This document shows, piece after piece, positions 33,340-44,479 of a stretch of 64,000 nucleotides of DNA (positions are counted from its first letter, which is position 1; each line of letters opens with the position of its first letter). This DNA comes from Parelaphostrongylus tenuis. Taxonomy: Eukaryota > Nematoda > Chromadorea > Rhabditida > Metastrongylidae. The position numbers and the translations under genes are program-made. The DNA lies in NCBI GenBank assembly GCA_019055375.1, contig JAHQIW010007042.1, positions 27,307-91,306 on the forward strand, in the 5' to 3' direction. Under the pieces are notes generated by a model. It made no database searches. It was not told the DNA's origin and worked only from the letters and a program-made list of their open reading frames with translations.

Positions 33340-34355
33340 TTTAACCCAGTCCCGCTGACAGATATTGGTTATTGAATGATCAAACAAATTCTTTCATTTG
33401 ACAGTTTCTAGCGGTGGTATAGTGTTACAAATAAACCCAGTGAAGCAGAATATGTGCAAATTTGCGTCGGACAGGGCTTGAACCCGCAGTTTGCCCAATC
33501 CGGGAAGCGTACTCTATGTCGTGCACCACCTGACGCAAAATCCGCCTGACGCAAATGTTTTGCACATCACTCTACATCAGTGGGTAAGTGTGTGACATCA
33601 TATCTTCACTAGAATCGGTCAAATAAAAAGGAGATCTCTCTGATGGTCTAATACCCATTATCTGTTGGCGTGACTCGACTCAATGTCGATGGCGGCAACA
33701 TGGGCCGAACTACTAACAAACAAACTCTACATCAATGGGTGTATTTGTAACATGATAGTTTGATGAAAGGTTCTACTGTGGGATAGTTGGTGTTAACACG
33801 ATACATCCGTAACTAAATTGAAGGACATAAGCAGTTACATCGATTCGTTCATGAAGCAGGATTTTTCAAGACTCTCGCAGCTTTCATTTGCTCGACGAAT
33901 AACAACATTCCGACAACAAATTCTCTTGACTTAATTCAGCCACAGCGCCTTTAATACTCCCTATACGAGGTCATTCTCACAAGCCTGGATTGCCAAAAAT
34001 AATTCCAACCATTTCCTTCTGGTTATCTGGCGGAGATTGAAGAAAAGGTCCCTTTCCGCTGGACAAGAATTCTTCATAAAAATGTTAGTACTGTTCAAAA
34101 GCTCAGATCTCGTGGGACTGCTGGGGATGCCCGCTTTCTTTAATGGGCTTTTGATAGCGCTATACATTCAAAATGTAATTATGTTTCACACACAGCGTAC
34201 ACTTCCATCATTATTGTGCTTATACTTTACTGAAAAACACTGTCATTAGACTGCTAGTAATCTTTCGATACCTCAGATCTCTAAAAATGCAAAATGTGCT
34301 TACTTTAAAAACAATTCTTTGCTAGTGTTGTAGGGAAAAGAAAAGTTTTCTTTGC
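33340..34355. other. Block present only in SD1 copy b
   Basis: Copy a goes directly from 'ccgctattgacat' (cf. 7485) to 'gcacatatgcgcatttctcg' (7491); copy b has about 1 kb between. Inside are another T2 tRNA-like repeat (33462-33540, minus strand) and a family E-like stretch (34040-34300). The phrase 'aaatttgcgtcgga' repeats near the block's left flank, so the block may have arisen by recombination between T2 copies. Confidence 0.5.
33462..33540 (-). repeat. tRNA-like repeat (family T2), extra copy
   Basis: Third T2 copy in the right half of the window, about 290 bases from the one at 33172. T-arm sequence 'gggcttgaacccgc' on the plus strand. No complete cloverleaf. Confidence 0.5.
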
Positions 34356-35289
34356 ACATATGCGCATTTCTCGTAGGATAGAGGTCTGTCCTCAAATCAT
34401 GCATAACCATTGGATAGCGTAAGTTTCAACAGTTCCAACGCTATGCTTTACGTTACATTTTTCCATTCCATTCCATTGAAGTAGAGAAATGAGATTGAGT
34501 TTCACTTACGCCGCCCATCTGCTTGCTGGTTCAATTGTGCACGTGGCTGTGGATCCATTGCTTAGGCGCAACTCCTATGTGTAGCTCGGTTTTGTTATTG
34601 AATCTGAGATTTTTGTCGGCTTTGACAGGAATATAGATGAAATATGGGACTCTGATACTATAAGATTTCCTCTTCACGCTCATCTGCTTTTCGTCCTTCT
34701 GGCGAAGCATGAACGCGTCAATAATGAAAGTACACTCGTGTGAAATATTATTTCATCTTGAGTGATACTGCTTTGAAGAAAGGCTTTTCTAAGTTACAAA
34801 TACATTTTGAAATCACAGTGATTTAGCTTTTGAATTATTACCAACAGTTCAATAGAATTTCTTCCTCCAAAAAAAGCATCCTTTTTAAAAGCCTTTCCCG
34901 ATAACGGTGCTGTACCGAAAACAGTTACGCTTCATCAGATGTAGATAAGATCGAACGATCTTAGGTTATATTCGAGGGGAGAGCAGATATCTATCACTGA
35001 GATTCGCCTCTTTAGAACGCCGATGGATACTGGAGAGTTCAAGAATGCTGGAAATCAATGTGAAAAACATACGCAAACTTCCCATATCTCGAATTCAACG
35101 AGGAACAGTTTGAAAGTGTGTTTCACATAAAATATAAGGTGAGTGGAAAATTTTTTTTTGTCTCTTCAGTTAAAGCTTCTCATTATGTCAATATCTGTGC
35201 TGGTGATAAATAGTGTCGCTGAGCCCAATGAGCAGATTGCATGGAAAAAATTTGTTTTTCCTGAATTAGCCACCTTTTCAATGTACATT

Positions 35290-36690
35290 GACTGGATCAG
35301 AATTTTATGTTTGCCTGCCTACATATGCATCACTTCATTGTTTTTTTATCCTCATGAAACAATTCTACGATTAGCTTGCCAGCACCGGGGAGAGAAGGCG
35401 AACTATGAGGCGAAAGGTCCAACTGATGAGTGTATTTATACTGCAGAGCAGTTCTGGTCAATGCGCCACAATCCATAATGAGAATGTTTTGGCTAATTTA
35501 TGTCAAACTCCTAAGCAAGCACTTAATGCTGAGTGTTGAGATTCACAGCATTGATATCTGATCCCTCCGCGTTTTCATCTCGTCGAAGCTGTACAACTGT
35601 TTGCCATAAAGTGGCTCTTCAGAGCTCGAGAGATAAGATTAGCGTGTTGAAGGTCACTGTAAAAGAATGGACTTATCTGCCCCAGTTCACCACAACATCG
35701 ACCAACACTTAAAACTAACCTTTGCAGACGCATGCTTACCATTTAAATTCAGCCATATATCGCATCATCACATGGTTTTCAAACGCGGCGGTTTTGACTG
35801 ATAGCTGTTCTCTCTCTGACAGATGATGTGCAGTGGACATCCAGCTAGTCAACTATTCTATCCTGCTAATAAAGACTACAACAATTTCACTCTGGTGGAG
35901 TAAGAATGATTAAGCGACTGATTGGCATATAGGCATCTTTGGTCATATCTCAGCAGTAACTGATAACCAGCATATGCTTGTTACCGATAGTTGATCAATC
36001 ATAGAAGTCAACTGTTGATTTATGCTTGGTTACCACAAGAGTTCAGTTGGTGTAACCAGTTTGTCATTGCCAATACAAGAGTTCCGAATTCGACTTCTAT
36101 ATAATCTAAAGCCTGAGCCACCGATTGTCTAGCGATGAATAAATGGCACGTTGGATTTTTGGAAGCTTCACATGGACGCCGTTAACTACGGCGAGCACTG
36201 TGTAGCTGTGGATCACGTACTTGTAGTTGGTGACCTGAATTCAATGTTTCCTTATGTCAATCTTTTCATTCCTTATACTCTACAGTATTTGTTTTGTATG
36301 AGGTTAATCTTTAGCCAAAACGTTTCACATCGCGTCTAAACATGCTACGCCAAAACGCGGCTTGTGAGAAAAAAGTTCAGGGTGTTGATGTTAACTGTCA
36401 CTCAGCAGTTGCCATTTGAGATAATCAAGAGTGAGGAGAACTTTTATGTGTTTATTTTCTTTTCCCGAAAATTTGACGTACATAAAGAACGTTGAGGATC
36501 AGCGTTGACCAGTCTCTAGAAGATTTGCCATAATTTCAATTCCATTCCTAACAACACATAGATAGAGTTAATGCATAGTAAGTCTGTAGAAAAAAAGTAT
36601 ACCAAAGCGCTATGTCAGTGTTTAATGTCCCACAGTGTCTAAATTAAGTTTTGGAATCAAGCTAAGATCATTTGTCTGTTGAAGTTGAAA
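35290..36690. other. Second block present only in SD1 copy b
   Basis: Copy a lacks this stretch. Part of it (about 35800-36040) is an inverted relative of 44225-44440: compare 'ttaccgatagttgatcaatc' with the complement of 'gattgatcaaccatcggtaa', and both contain 'ctgacagatgatgtgca'. This defines a repeat family F. The 111-codon frame at 35143-35478 crosses the border of the block and has no known domain. Confidence 0.5.
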
Positions 36691-36917
36691 ACAGATATGA
36701 AACACAAGACCGATGGTACGAAGGAATTGCGAAGAGCTTCTACAAATTCCTATGTGATCTGTTTTGAATCTGAGATACCCTAGATTCAAAAACCTTTTGC
36801 CCAATCAAATCTATGAACTAAACTTTTTTCTCCTGGAATCCCTTAGTAATATGTCTTCTGCCCTTAGATAATTTTAGGCGTTCTGACTACTTTACCTTCT
36901 CGAAAAACTTATGGATT

Positions 36918-37100
36918 TCTTACCTTTCGTTCCGAGTGTTTCTTGAGCCCACGCTCAAATTTCGTGCCTGCCACTTATTTTTTAGTCATTCATCTGATCT
37001 CTTATGGGCACTTGTAAGTGCAATACACGTAAACTTTTGAATTTAATCAAATATGGTGAAACTCCATCGCGATCTAAAAAAACTCTCGCAACCCAAGGTA
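36918..37100. repeat. Family A short inverted copy, SD1 counterpart
   Basis: Counterpart of 8713-8892. The ends 'gttccgagtgtttcttgagc' and 'cgcgatctaaaaaaactctc' are inverted relatives; no ribozyme core in the middle. Confidence 0.6.
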
Positions 37101-38144
37101 TGATATTTTACGACTACCAGCCAAGAGCAGTCAAGTGTACAACGCTGTCTATGCGGTGTTTTTACCATCAATTGGCGCGTGTATAACGTTCGTTGTCGAA
37201 AACTCCGTGTAGAAGAAGATTCTAAGGAACTGATTGTACCAATATGCACCATGCAAATGATAAGCTCTAGAGGCCGAAACACGTGAGAGATCAAATTCAT
37301 ATCTCAAAATAACTTGTCGGAACTTTATATACTTTGTGAAAATGTCAAAGCATTCTTTGTTTGACAAGGAAGAGAAAGAAAGCCCCGATTAAAATTTTCT
37401 ATTCATGCATGAGTTGTCTGCTGAGTCTCGTGCAGTGACAGCGCCTTTCTATATTTTTTGGTAAATTGTCTCTCTGCAAGAAAGCTACACACAAGTGAAG
37501 CATGAAATATGGTGCTGAATGATGGCAAAGAGTCATTATCTTCGCTTTGTGGCGATGTGATATACTTCGGGGAAAATCTGGCGCTAGTCGTGGCAGATCA
37601 CTTCTTCGAACTGTTGAAACGCCAAAACCCATCTTATCAAATGCGTATGCATGTATTTGATAGTATATTAATTGATCATGTTTGTCTTCTTGAGAAATCG
37701 AGTTTGGAGAGGGGAATGATCTAATAGGAGATCAGGCTGATCTGGCTTAAAGTATGAGCATGCGGCAGTGCCAACCAAAATTTACTGCCTTAGTTGTAGA
37801 TGTAGAGTACGAGGAGGCTCCACGTGGTGTCGTGGACATGTTGTCTACTGCCAATGAACCTCTTCACAATCCGATCGGTGACTCTCCATTACTAGTTCAC
37901 ACTACGCTAGACCTCAAGATCACAACATAGGCAGCTTAAGTGACTTTATGTATAGGTGCATGGAGTGTACATTGAAAAACAGCTACCTGTGATAAATCAT
38001 ATGGGACGAGGAATGTATCATGGTGGAGCGGCTTGTTTGAAGAAGTTGAGAATTCGTTGTTAGTTAGGATGTGGTGAGATATAAAGCTCTCGGCATTGCC
38101 AAGTTTCTGAAGGATGCGGCAAGCATTCAATTCATCAAGCATAC

Positions 38145-38370
38145 TTAAAGGTAATCAAATGCATCTGTGAATTTGCAAATGCAAAAGGCTTGCACAACTA
38201 CTCGCTGTAGCCTACTGAGTATCAAGTCAATGCTGTTAGCCACTCAAACTCTGGTATCAGTTTATTGCCACGAAGGGATAGAAGCTTTGGTGGGGTCTAT
38301 GTACTGTTCTGAATCGACGAACACTTTGTATTACAAAGCACCTCTAACCGCTGCTCTGAGTGCTCCCAAT
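38145..38370 (-). mobile_element. Diverged SINE S1 copy, SD1 counterpart
   Basis: Counterpart of 9795-10010 in the duplicated block, with 'actcgctgtagcctactgag' and 'aaagcacctctaaccgctgc' preserved. Confidence 0.6.
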
Positions 38371-39471
38371 TTCTCGAAACTGAGGAGAATTGGTATTTTT
38401 AAAGTATACATTGCTCTTTCCAATCGTTTCGAATAACGGTCATGACAGCTCTCCTTTTCTTACCTCAACACACTGTTCTGATAGAGATTCAAAGTAATAC
38501 CTCTCATGATCAAAACCGCTACTAGACAATTCATGATTTTCGCCTTTGACTTATATTAATTTGCGATACATTTTGTGTTGAGAATGTGTTTAGCCAAGCA
38601 GTAGAAGTGCTCACTAAGAACAAAACCTTATGAATTGATCACTTGCATCGTCCTACAAATAAAGAGATTCAAGAATTTTTTTTCACTATTAGAAGCGTCG
38701 GATCAAAGGTGATCTTGTCATTACGGATTTTCTTAAGTGCCATGCTTAACCGGATAGCTGGAATGTTCGTCAGATTACTCAATGTGTCGCTCTGATATCT
38801 CTTGATCAAAGGCAAAATGTTCCTGTTAATCGACATGTCTTTGAAGTATTTCTCGCTTCGCTATTTTCTCTCAACTTTTTGAAATTTGTGCTTTTCTAGC
38901 ACACTTTTATGTTTAAGTGACTGAGAAGTATTTTCTATCACAATTCAAGAGTTGTAGATTGCTGAATCCTTGTGTAACACATTCAGCGAGTTTTCTTTTG
39001 TCACATACTAGAAGTACGACCCCTTCTGAGGTGAAAGTGGTCAGTATTAGAGTATCTGAGTTACCCTTTGCTCGTCTTTTATTCTATGGCATCACTCAAG
39101 AACTAAATCAAGAGCTGAAACGCTCCCACTTTTTCTCTGATCTTCTACTTAGTGACATTTGACAAAGTGAAATTAAGTTTGTGTGCTGTTTGCGCACAAG
39201 AACTCCCTTTTTTAAAAGTTAAAGCGACCATTAGCGCAGCGTGTTGAACGGATACCAATAACTTTTGCATTCGACTCGTTTCCTCACATCACATTTAACC
39301 TCCACAAAGAACTTCGATTACCTCGCGGGTTGTTTCGAACTGCTTAAGAACATCGTCTTCTCTTTCGTTTCGAGTGTTTTCTTAAGACCACTGCTTAAAT
39401 TTCAATATGCCTGATAATCATTATTTGAGCCACTCATGTCAATGGTCTATCAAAGAGGGCTGACTTATATA

Positions 39472-39514
39472 GCCCGATACACGTGTTTCGATTTTGCGAT
39501 CTCGTCAGTCGGGC
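39472..39514 (-). ncRNA. Type I hammerhead ribozyme, family A, canonical core
   Basis: This is the best copy of the family. On the minus strand the stem I strands GCCCGA and UCGGGC pair over all six bases and the core CUGACGAG is canonical. Stem II is GAU...AUC with a CGCAAA loop, and GAAA is intact. Stem III is the palindrome ACACGUGU, and the cleavage triplet is GUA with A at position 17 (complement of 39478). All invariant positions are present, so self-cleavage is expected if transcribed. The short palindromic stem III recalls minimal hammerheads that work better as dimers. Confidence 0.9.
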
Positions 39515-39774
39515 AGTTACTCTTTCTCGTCTTTTGCTAAACTCTGTGGGGGCTCCAGTCCCCCCACTAAGAGTTAGCGATGACGAACGTCTTATACTCT
39601 ATGTCCAGCGAGATTCTCACCGAACACAGAGTGATGCACACTCGACTGCTCTTGGCTAGCATGAAACAATATATCATATCTTTCGTTTCGAGTGTAAAAC
39701 GTTCGTCGTCGCTAACTATTAGTGTGGGGACTACAGCACCGACAGAGATTAGCAAAAGACGACAAAGAGTAACG

Positions 39775-39817
39775 GCCAAACTGACGAGATCGCAAAATCG
39801 AAACCCGTGTATCGGGC
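39775..39817 (+). ncRNA. Type I hammerhead ribozyme, family A, broken stem I
   Basis: The core CUGACGAG, stem II and GAAA are identical to the minus-strand copy at 39472-39514. Stem I reads GCCAAA against UCGGGC and loses about half its pairs next to the core, and stem III has CCCGUG in place of CACGUG. Reduced or no activity is expected. Confidence 0.78.
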
Positions 39818-41174
39818 TCTATAAGTCAGCCCTCTTTGATAGTCCACTTACATGCGTGGCTCAAATAATGATTACAAGTGACATGCGATCTGACCAACCG
39901 ACCGAGGCAAATAGCCACATTCGACCACCTAGCGCTAACAGAGTTGATACTTTCGCTTCCTTATTTTCAATTTACCATACATGAGTTAATTTATTTGCCC
40001 TTGTTTATGTTTTGAGTAACATCGCACCACAGTAGTTTAGCAAGTTTCCATTAAAACCTTATCAATCTCAGTGTCATGGTTTATCTTTTCTACAATCATT
40101 TGATGAGTAGAATTCAACTGCTAACTGATCGTTCTTATCTCCATGATCACTTAGATGTGAGCCGCCTATTCATGTTCTTCTAAACTTTCCAATCACGTAG
40201 TAAAAGCAAACGAACTTGAACTCGTGTGACATCATTACTTCCAGTTGTGAAATTCGTACAATCTGGTGGAGTGGTCCTACACTACAAACTTTATACACCA
40301 AGCATGGTTTTGCTTATAACTTTAGTCTGTACATACATTATCACCTCGTATTGTTATTTGTGTTGGAGTTATTAATCATAAAGATTCAATTACCCAGACT
40401 TGAGTTGTACAGTTCGCATATTTGTTGGTTTTCCAATGTAATGACTAAGGGATAATGATCTTGATTAGATCTTTTCCGCTAGACGGCAGCTAGTAAAGAA
40501 ACAGTTCATTTCTCTGGGCGAGGACTTTTTATGAGAATGTAAGGAATCATTCGCTTGAAGCTCAAATCTCTGGCTAGCGCGTTACGTAGCCGATTCATGA
40601 AAAGACCCTTTTGTAAAGTTGTAAATTTCCACTAAAAATATGTTTTACATCGGCCGCTCGATTCAACGATTATTTCGCTGGAAGCACGAAATTCACATAA
40701 ACATGTAGAGAAAATTATTCAGTATTAAGTCAAACGCTTTATCTGGAGTTTCTATCAAGGATTAAAAGGAATTCCTGATCAAATAACAAAAAATTGTACT
40801 TCACTGTGACTCGATGAAGCCCATCGCTCGATCGACAGCAGGCCGCCGCATCAAATCTGCGGCCACCAGGCTTCCCCTCCCCCTTCCCCCAGACTATAGA
40901 TTAGCCGCCAAACAAACACGCCAAATTTGTGTAACTCGATCTTCTTTTCCATGTAACACTACAGTGGAGCGGTGTCCTCCGCAAAATGAATGCTGCGTTG
41001 AAATCTTCAAATATTATTTTAGAAAGAAAATTTCCGTCGTTTGGATGAGAATCACATGTTTTTGTTGATGCGAATGTTTTCTCGAATGAATCGTGTGTGA
41101 TTTTCATATCATTTGAAAGGTTTACTTCTTGCGCATCTATTGATATATATTTCATCTATATGTGCTGCAGAATC

Positions 41175-41457
41175 AAACTGACCAGAAAACATAAGCCTTT
41201 GTTGGTGCTTTACAAGCACAAATCTGATTCAAATGCAGCTGATGCTGCTCGCCGAGTCAACAAAACTTAGGACGCACCGTACGATTGGAGAATCAACAGT
41301 CCTTGAGCGATTTTATGAGTTCAAGGCCGGAAATGAAGAGTTGACTGACAGACCGAGATCCGGACGACCAACCGAACTCGAGAATGAATACTTTGTTTCT
41401 GGTTTGGAAAATGAGCCGTCATCAAGTTCTCATGAGTTGGCAGCAGAACTAGGCGTT
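41175..41457 (+). pseudogene. Mariner transposase N-terminal fragment
   Basis: The start of a mariner DNA-binding domain is readable across one frameshift near 41265: LLVLYKHKSDSNAADAARRV, then STVLERFYEFKAGNEEL, the signature DRPRSGRP, and SSSHELAAELGV from the second helix-turn-helix. In intact mariners the catalytic domain would follow, but here the sequence passes into the PLE end within about 60 bases. It is probably a relic cut by a later insertion or deletion. Confidence 0.85.
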
Positions 41458-41459
41458 TT

Positions 41460-41640
41460 CTTATACAACCGTACTTCGATCAGATCCAAAACCCGGTGGA
41501 CCGATGGCAAAAAGGGCTCTGAAGAAGGCGGGTCGCCGAAACGTCAGCCGAATTTCTACAACTGCTTTACCAACCTCGCGTCAGCTAATCAAGATAAGTT
41601 TTCTCCATTTTCATATATCAATTGATTATGCCGAGGTTTA
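41460..41640 (+). mobile_element. PLE 3'-terminal remnant
   Basis: This contains the PLE hammerhead (41515-41549) followed by 'gcgtcagctaatcaagataa', with no coding part. The hammerhead matches the minus-strand PLE end at 4242-4276 base by base except at the sites mutated there. An extremely 5'-truncated insertion, or a solo terminal repeat, is likely. Confidence 0.7.
41515..41549 (+). ncRNA. PLE-type hammerhead ribozyme, intact core
   Basis: The order is stem I GGCU with AGCC (four pairs), core CUGAAGA, one A, stem II GGCG...CGCC (four pairs, GGU loop), GAAA, then C G closed by the A-U pair that is the whole of stem III, cleavage triplet GUC (after 41545). This single-pair stem III is the hallmark of minimal type I hammerheads in Penelope-like elements. 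The extra A between core and stem II is also in the 4242-4276 copy. Confidence 0.85.
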
Positions 41641-41994
41641 TAGAAAGTCGAACTTTTAAATTTTTAAATTTTGATTGTTTTATCAACCGATGAAAGCTTT
41701 CTTTCCATCCTAATAGTACTCTACAGAATAATTACTAATACTCCAAAGAAAGAGCACTGTCTTGCGAGTAAAATCGCATGTGTGAAATACAACTTTTTTT
41801 TGCCGGAGCGTGATGATTGGTTTCTATCAAAAACGGCTGCGTATCGCGCTAGTCATTTCGAATGATTGCTAACAGTCTTATGGAATTTTCTTCTCCAACG
41901 ATTGAGGTCGAATATTCATTTGTCGCCATCTAACGTGAAAGTACCCTTAACTTCATCTGATTTTAGGATATTTTCAGTTTGAATTTCTACGTTT

Positions 41995-42845
41995 CTTTGT
42001 TTCCTTCTGATTAGGAGGAAACAACTGATCTCTTTCGCTGGAGAAAAAAATTTTCATAGGAGTGTTAGTAACAATTCGAAAGCTGAGACTTGAGGCGACA
42101 GCCCCACGTCGCTGGTTTTTCAAAGCACCCTTTTCAACATTGTAGCAATCGAAATAAAATCATGTTTGATAAAACAGCGTGTTTTTTTCCTCTATCTCGC
42201 TTATATTCCGCTGGACAGAACTCATTCCATAGATTGCTAGCACTCAAGCTATAGTAAAAGCCTCAAAAAACTCTAAAATGCGTTTGCTTTTTAGAAAGCA
42301 CTTTCGGTTTTTTTGATTTCCACCGGTCTTATGATCTGTGCTTGAACCTGGCCGGACAGAACTCATCTCCAGATCACTAGTAATCGTTTGTTAGCGTATG
42401 TTTTCGGATTCTAGAGATGTGTTTATTTTCTAAAAACACGGTTTAGTAGGAGAAATAAGGTCGAATTCTACATTTTTGGCAGGCCGTGGCAGGGGACGTG
42501 GCAAGAGGCAAAGCGAAACGGGGCGATCGATATTTTGTTATTCAAATGGGAATTTTTCCCCTGCTTTGAGAGGGACTCCAGAAAACGGTTGACTAAGATA
42601 CTAGGATATGCTTTTCGACTTCTAGCGAATTATGCGCGTGATAAAAATGAAGGCAGGAGTGTGAAACATACTTTTTGAACCGGATGACATAACGTTATGA
42701 AGCGGTGTTTTGGAGAAACTGGTGACATGGGGCTATATAGACTCAAGTCTCAGCTATCGAATTGCTGCTAACACTCTTATCGACAATTCCCCTCTAGCAA
42801 ATGAGATCGGTTTTTCGTTTGTTCTTTCCTAATCAAGAAGAACCG
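41995..42845. mobile_element. Family E fold-back element
   Basis: The left arm (about 41995-42165) and the right arm (about 42650-42840) are inverted relatives: 'gagtgttagtaacaattcga' and 'agctgagacttgag' on the left correspond to the complement of 'tcgaattgctgctaacactc' and 'ctcaagtctcagct' on the right. The inner 480 bases repeat the family phrase 'ccgctggacagaactcattc' twice in slightly different forms. No coding capacity. This pair gives the best view of what family E looks like when whole. Confidence 0.6.
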
Positions 42846-42849
42846 CTTT

Positions 42850-44400
42850 TATTTTTATTGCCATGTGTCTTTATCTATGTCTGTTCCTTTATCTGTTAGT
42901 CTTGATTTTCAGTAGCCAAATAATCTCTAGCTCAATTCGAAGAAGTAAACCAGACACTCTTGAAGATCAAAAGCACTAAATTGGTATATTGGTAGGCCGT
43001 CACAAATCATTTTATGCATTCACTCTACCTATCTTGTGCTGGGAATGTGGTTGAAATCATGACAAATTCGTCAGAGATTCGTCAACGCTGAACATCACAA
43101 ACTGGATTCCGTCCGCTGTATTTTCGCAATAGGGAAATAACCTTGTAAGCGCTTTTCTTACTCTTTATTATCTTATATGACAATTGCGAGTAAGGATTAG
43201 TAACAGCACGCCGAACTATTTCTCTCAAACAGCTTTTCAGTGCATTATATCTGAGTGCAATGTGGAACATTTCCGTCAAAGAATAACCCTATACAAAATA
43301 AATGTTGAGGGCTACAACATAGGAAGAGAAGGAGGTAAAAAAGCTGTTGGATTCGGGCCACTTACAACAAGTTACTGGCCCTAGCAGCACTTCGGTCGCC
43401 ACTGTCAACAACTACCATGACAATGTACTTGCACGAATTCAGTATACCGCTATTTGTCGCTCCATAGTCGGTGACTCAAACAGTAGAAGCTATTCCACGA
43501 TTAGCTCCCTAATTCTATATTGTCTAAACTTCCTAGATTAATCAGATTTGCTTGAACCTTTGACTCAATATATAATTTACTTTCACATGACCTTTCTTAC
43601 AAAGTACTCCATTGCATCCGTAACTTTTTCCTTGAACAGTTATCTTCTCTTTTACATGAACTTTGAGTACAAGCTGCTCCCACAACCTTTCCCTTAGTGT
43701 GATAGCATATCATTCCATGCAAGACATTTTATTCCTTCCACGTCAAAGCGAGCATTTGTAGCTTTTTATGCTCTAAACTTTATTTCCCATCGATTGTGCG
43801 CCTGTGACCGTTCGCATTAAACCTTCGCCTTCGTTCCCCACATAAGCGTAAAACCTCGCCATCACGAAGCAGTCTCTGAATTTCACAGCTCCAGTGTTCC
43901 CGTGTTCCGAATATTCGCCCACTTCATTCATACCTATTCACCTAACCACATATCGTCAGACTGCTATTGCATTATTATTATTGCTATAAACAGTTATAGT
44001 ACAGACGTAAGTTGTTTCCGTGCTCATGTGAAAAGACCAGCGGGCAAGTTAGTTGAAGTCGAGTATTCTCCTTCGAGGTACTAATTATTGTGTGCTAAAC
44101 ATTAACTCGAAACTCAGCACTCTTCATTGAACAGTCAATACAGAAGCTTCAAACCACACAGAAATCGGAGACGACACTCTTGTACTGACGATGACAATTC
44201 GTTCACAACAACTGAACCCTCGTAGCGACCAACCTTAATACATCGGTTAAGTTCTATGATTGATCAACCATCGGTAACAAACATATGCTGGTCACCACTT
44301 ATCTCTGTGATATGCTAAGATGCGTGGGTGATCGCTGATCATTGACTTATTGTCGCTCCAGCATGGTAAAAGTTTTTGCAGGACTCAATAAGAAGATAGA
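42850..44400. other. Unassigned region
   Basis: No recognised gene. The right part, from about 44225, is family F (related to 35800-36040, inverted). The short frame at 43902-44084 has no recognisable domain. Confidence 0.4.
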
Positions 44401-44405
44401 ATAGA

Positions 44406-44472
44406 TTACGGCGTTCCCACTCTGACAGATGATGTGCACCGCGCATCATCTGTCAGAGTGGGAACGCCGTAA
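44406..44472. repeat. Perfect 29-bp hairpin at the edge of family F
   Basis: Arms 44406-44434 (TTACGGCGTTCCCACTCTGA, then cagatgatg) and 44444-44472 are exact reverse complements, with a 9-base loop (tgcaccgcg). The arm contains the family F phrase 'ctctgacagatgatg', also seen at 35813. It looks like the same kind of snap-back structure as 13371-13517, on another repeat family. Confidence 0.9.
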
Positions 44473-44479
44473 GACGACC

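Larger units (their letters stand above)
39360..39862. mobile_element. Retrozyme-like family A inverted pair
   Basis: A nearly complete minus unit (39360-39685) meets a plus unit (39685-39862) head to head. The join falls in 'tttcgtttcgagtg', which is the unit end. Each half contains a hammerhead, at 39472-39514 (minus) and 39775-39817 (plus). The flanks match SD1 copy a at about 11000 and 12140. The outer ends 'tctttcgtttcgagtg' and 'ggctcaaataatga' agree with the ends of other family A copies. Confidence 0.82.
31800..40965 (+). repeat. Segmental duplication SD1, copy b
   Basis: This is the partner of 5965-13195, same orientation, about 26-28 kb to the right. It is longer because of extra blocks at about 33340-34355 and 35290-36690, and it carries a family A element (39360-39862) where copy a has 11000-12135. 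The small tRNA-like, SINE and family A short insertions are shared by both copies and so predate the duplication. Confidence 0.85.

Noticed and set aside
35405..35450. CTGATGAG followed by GC-rich sequence, tested as a hammerhead
   Set aside because: No GAAA at the required distance and stems do not pair.
35143..35478. 111-codon frame with hydrophobic stretch
   Set aside because: It crosses the border between duplicated and copy-specific sequence, and SD1 copy a does not keep it.
39580..39984. 134-codon plus-strand frame
   Set aside because: It runs across the head-to-head junction of two family A units and into SD1; open by chance.
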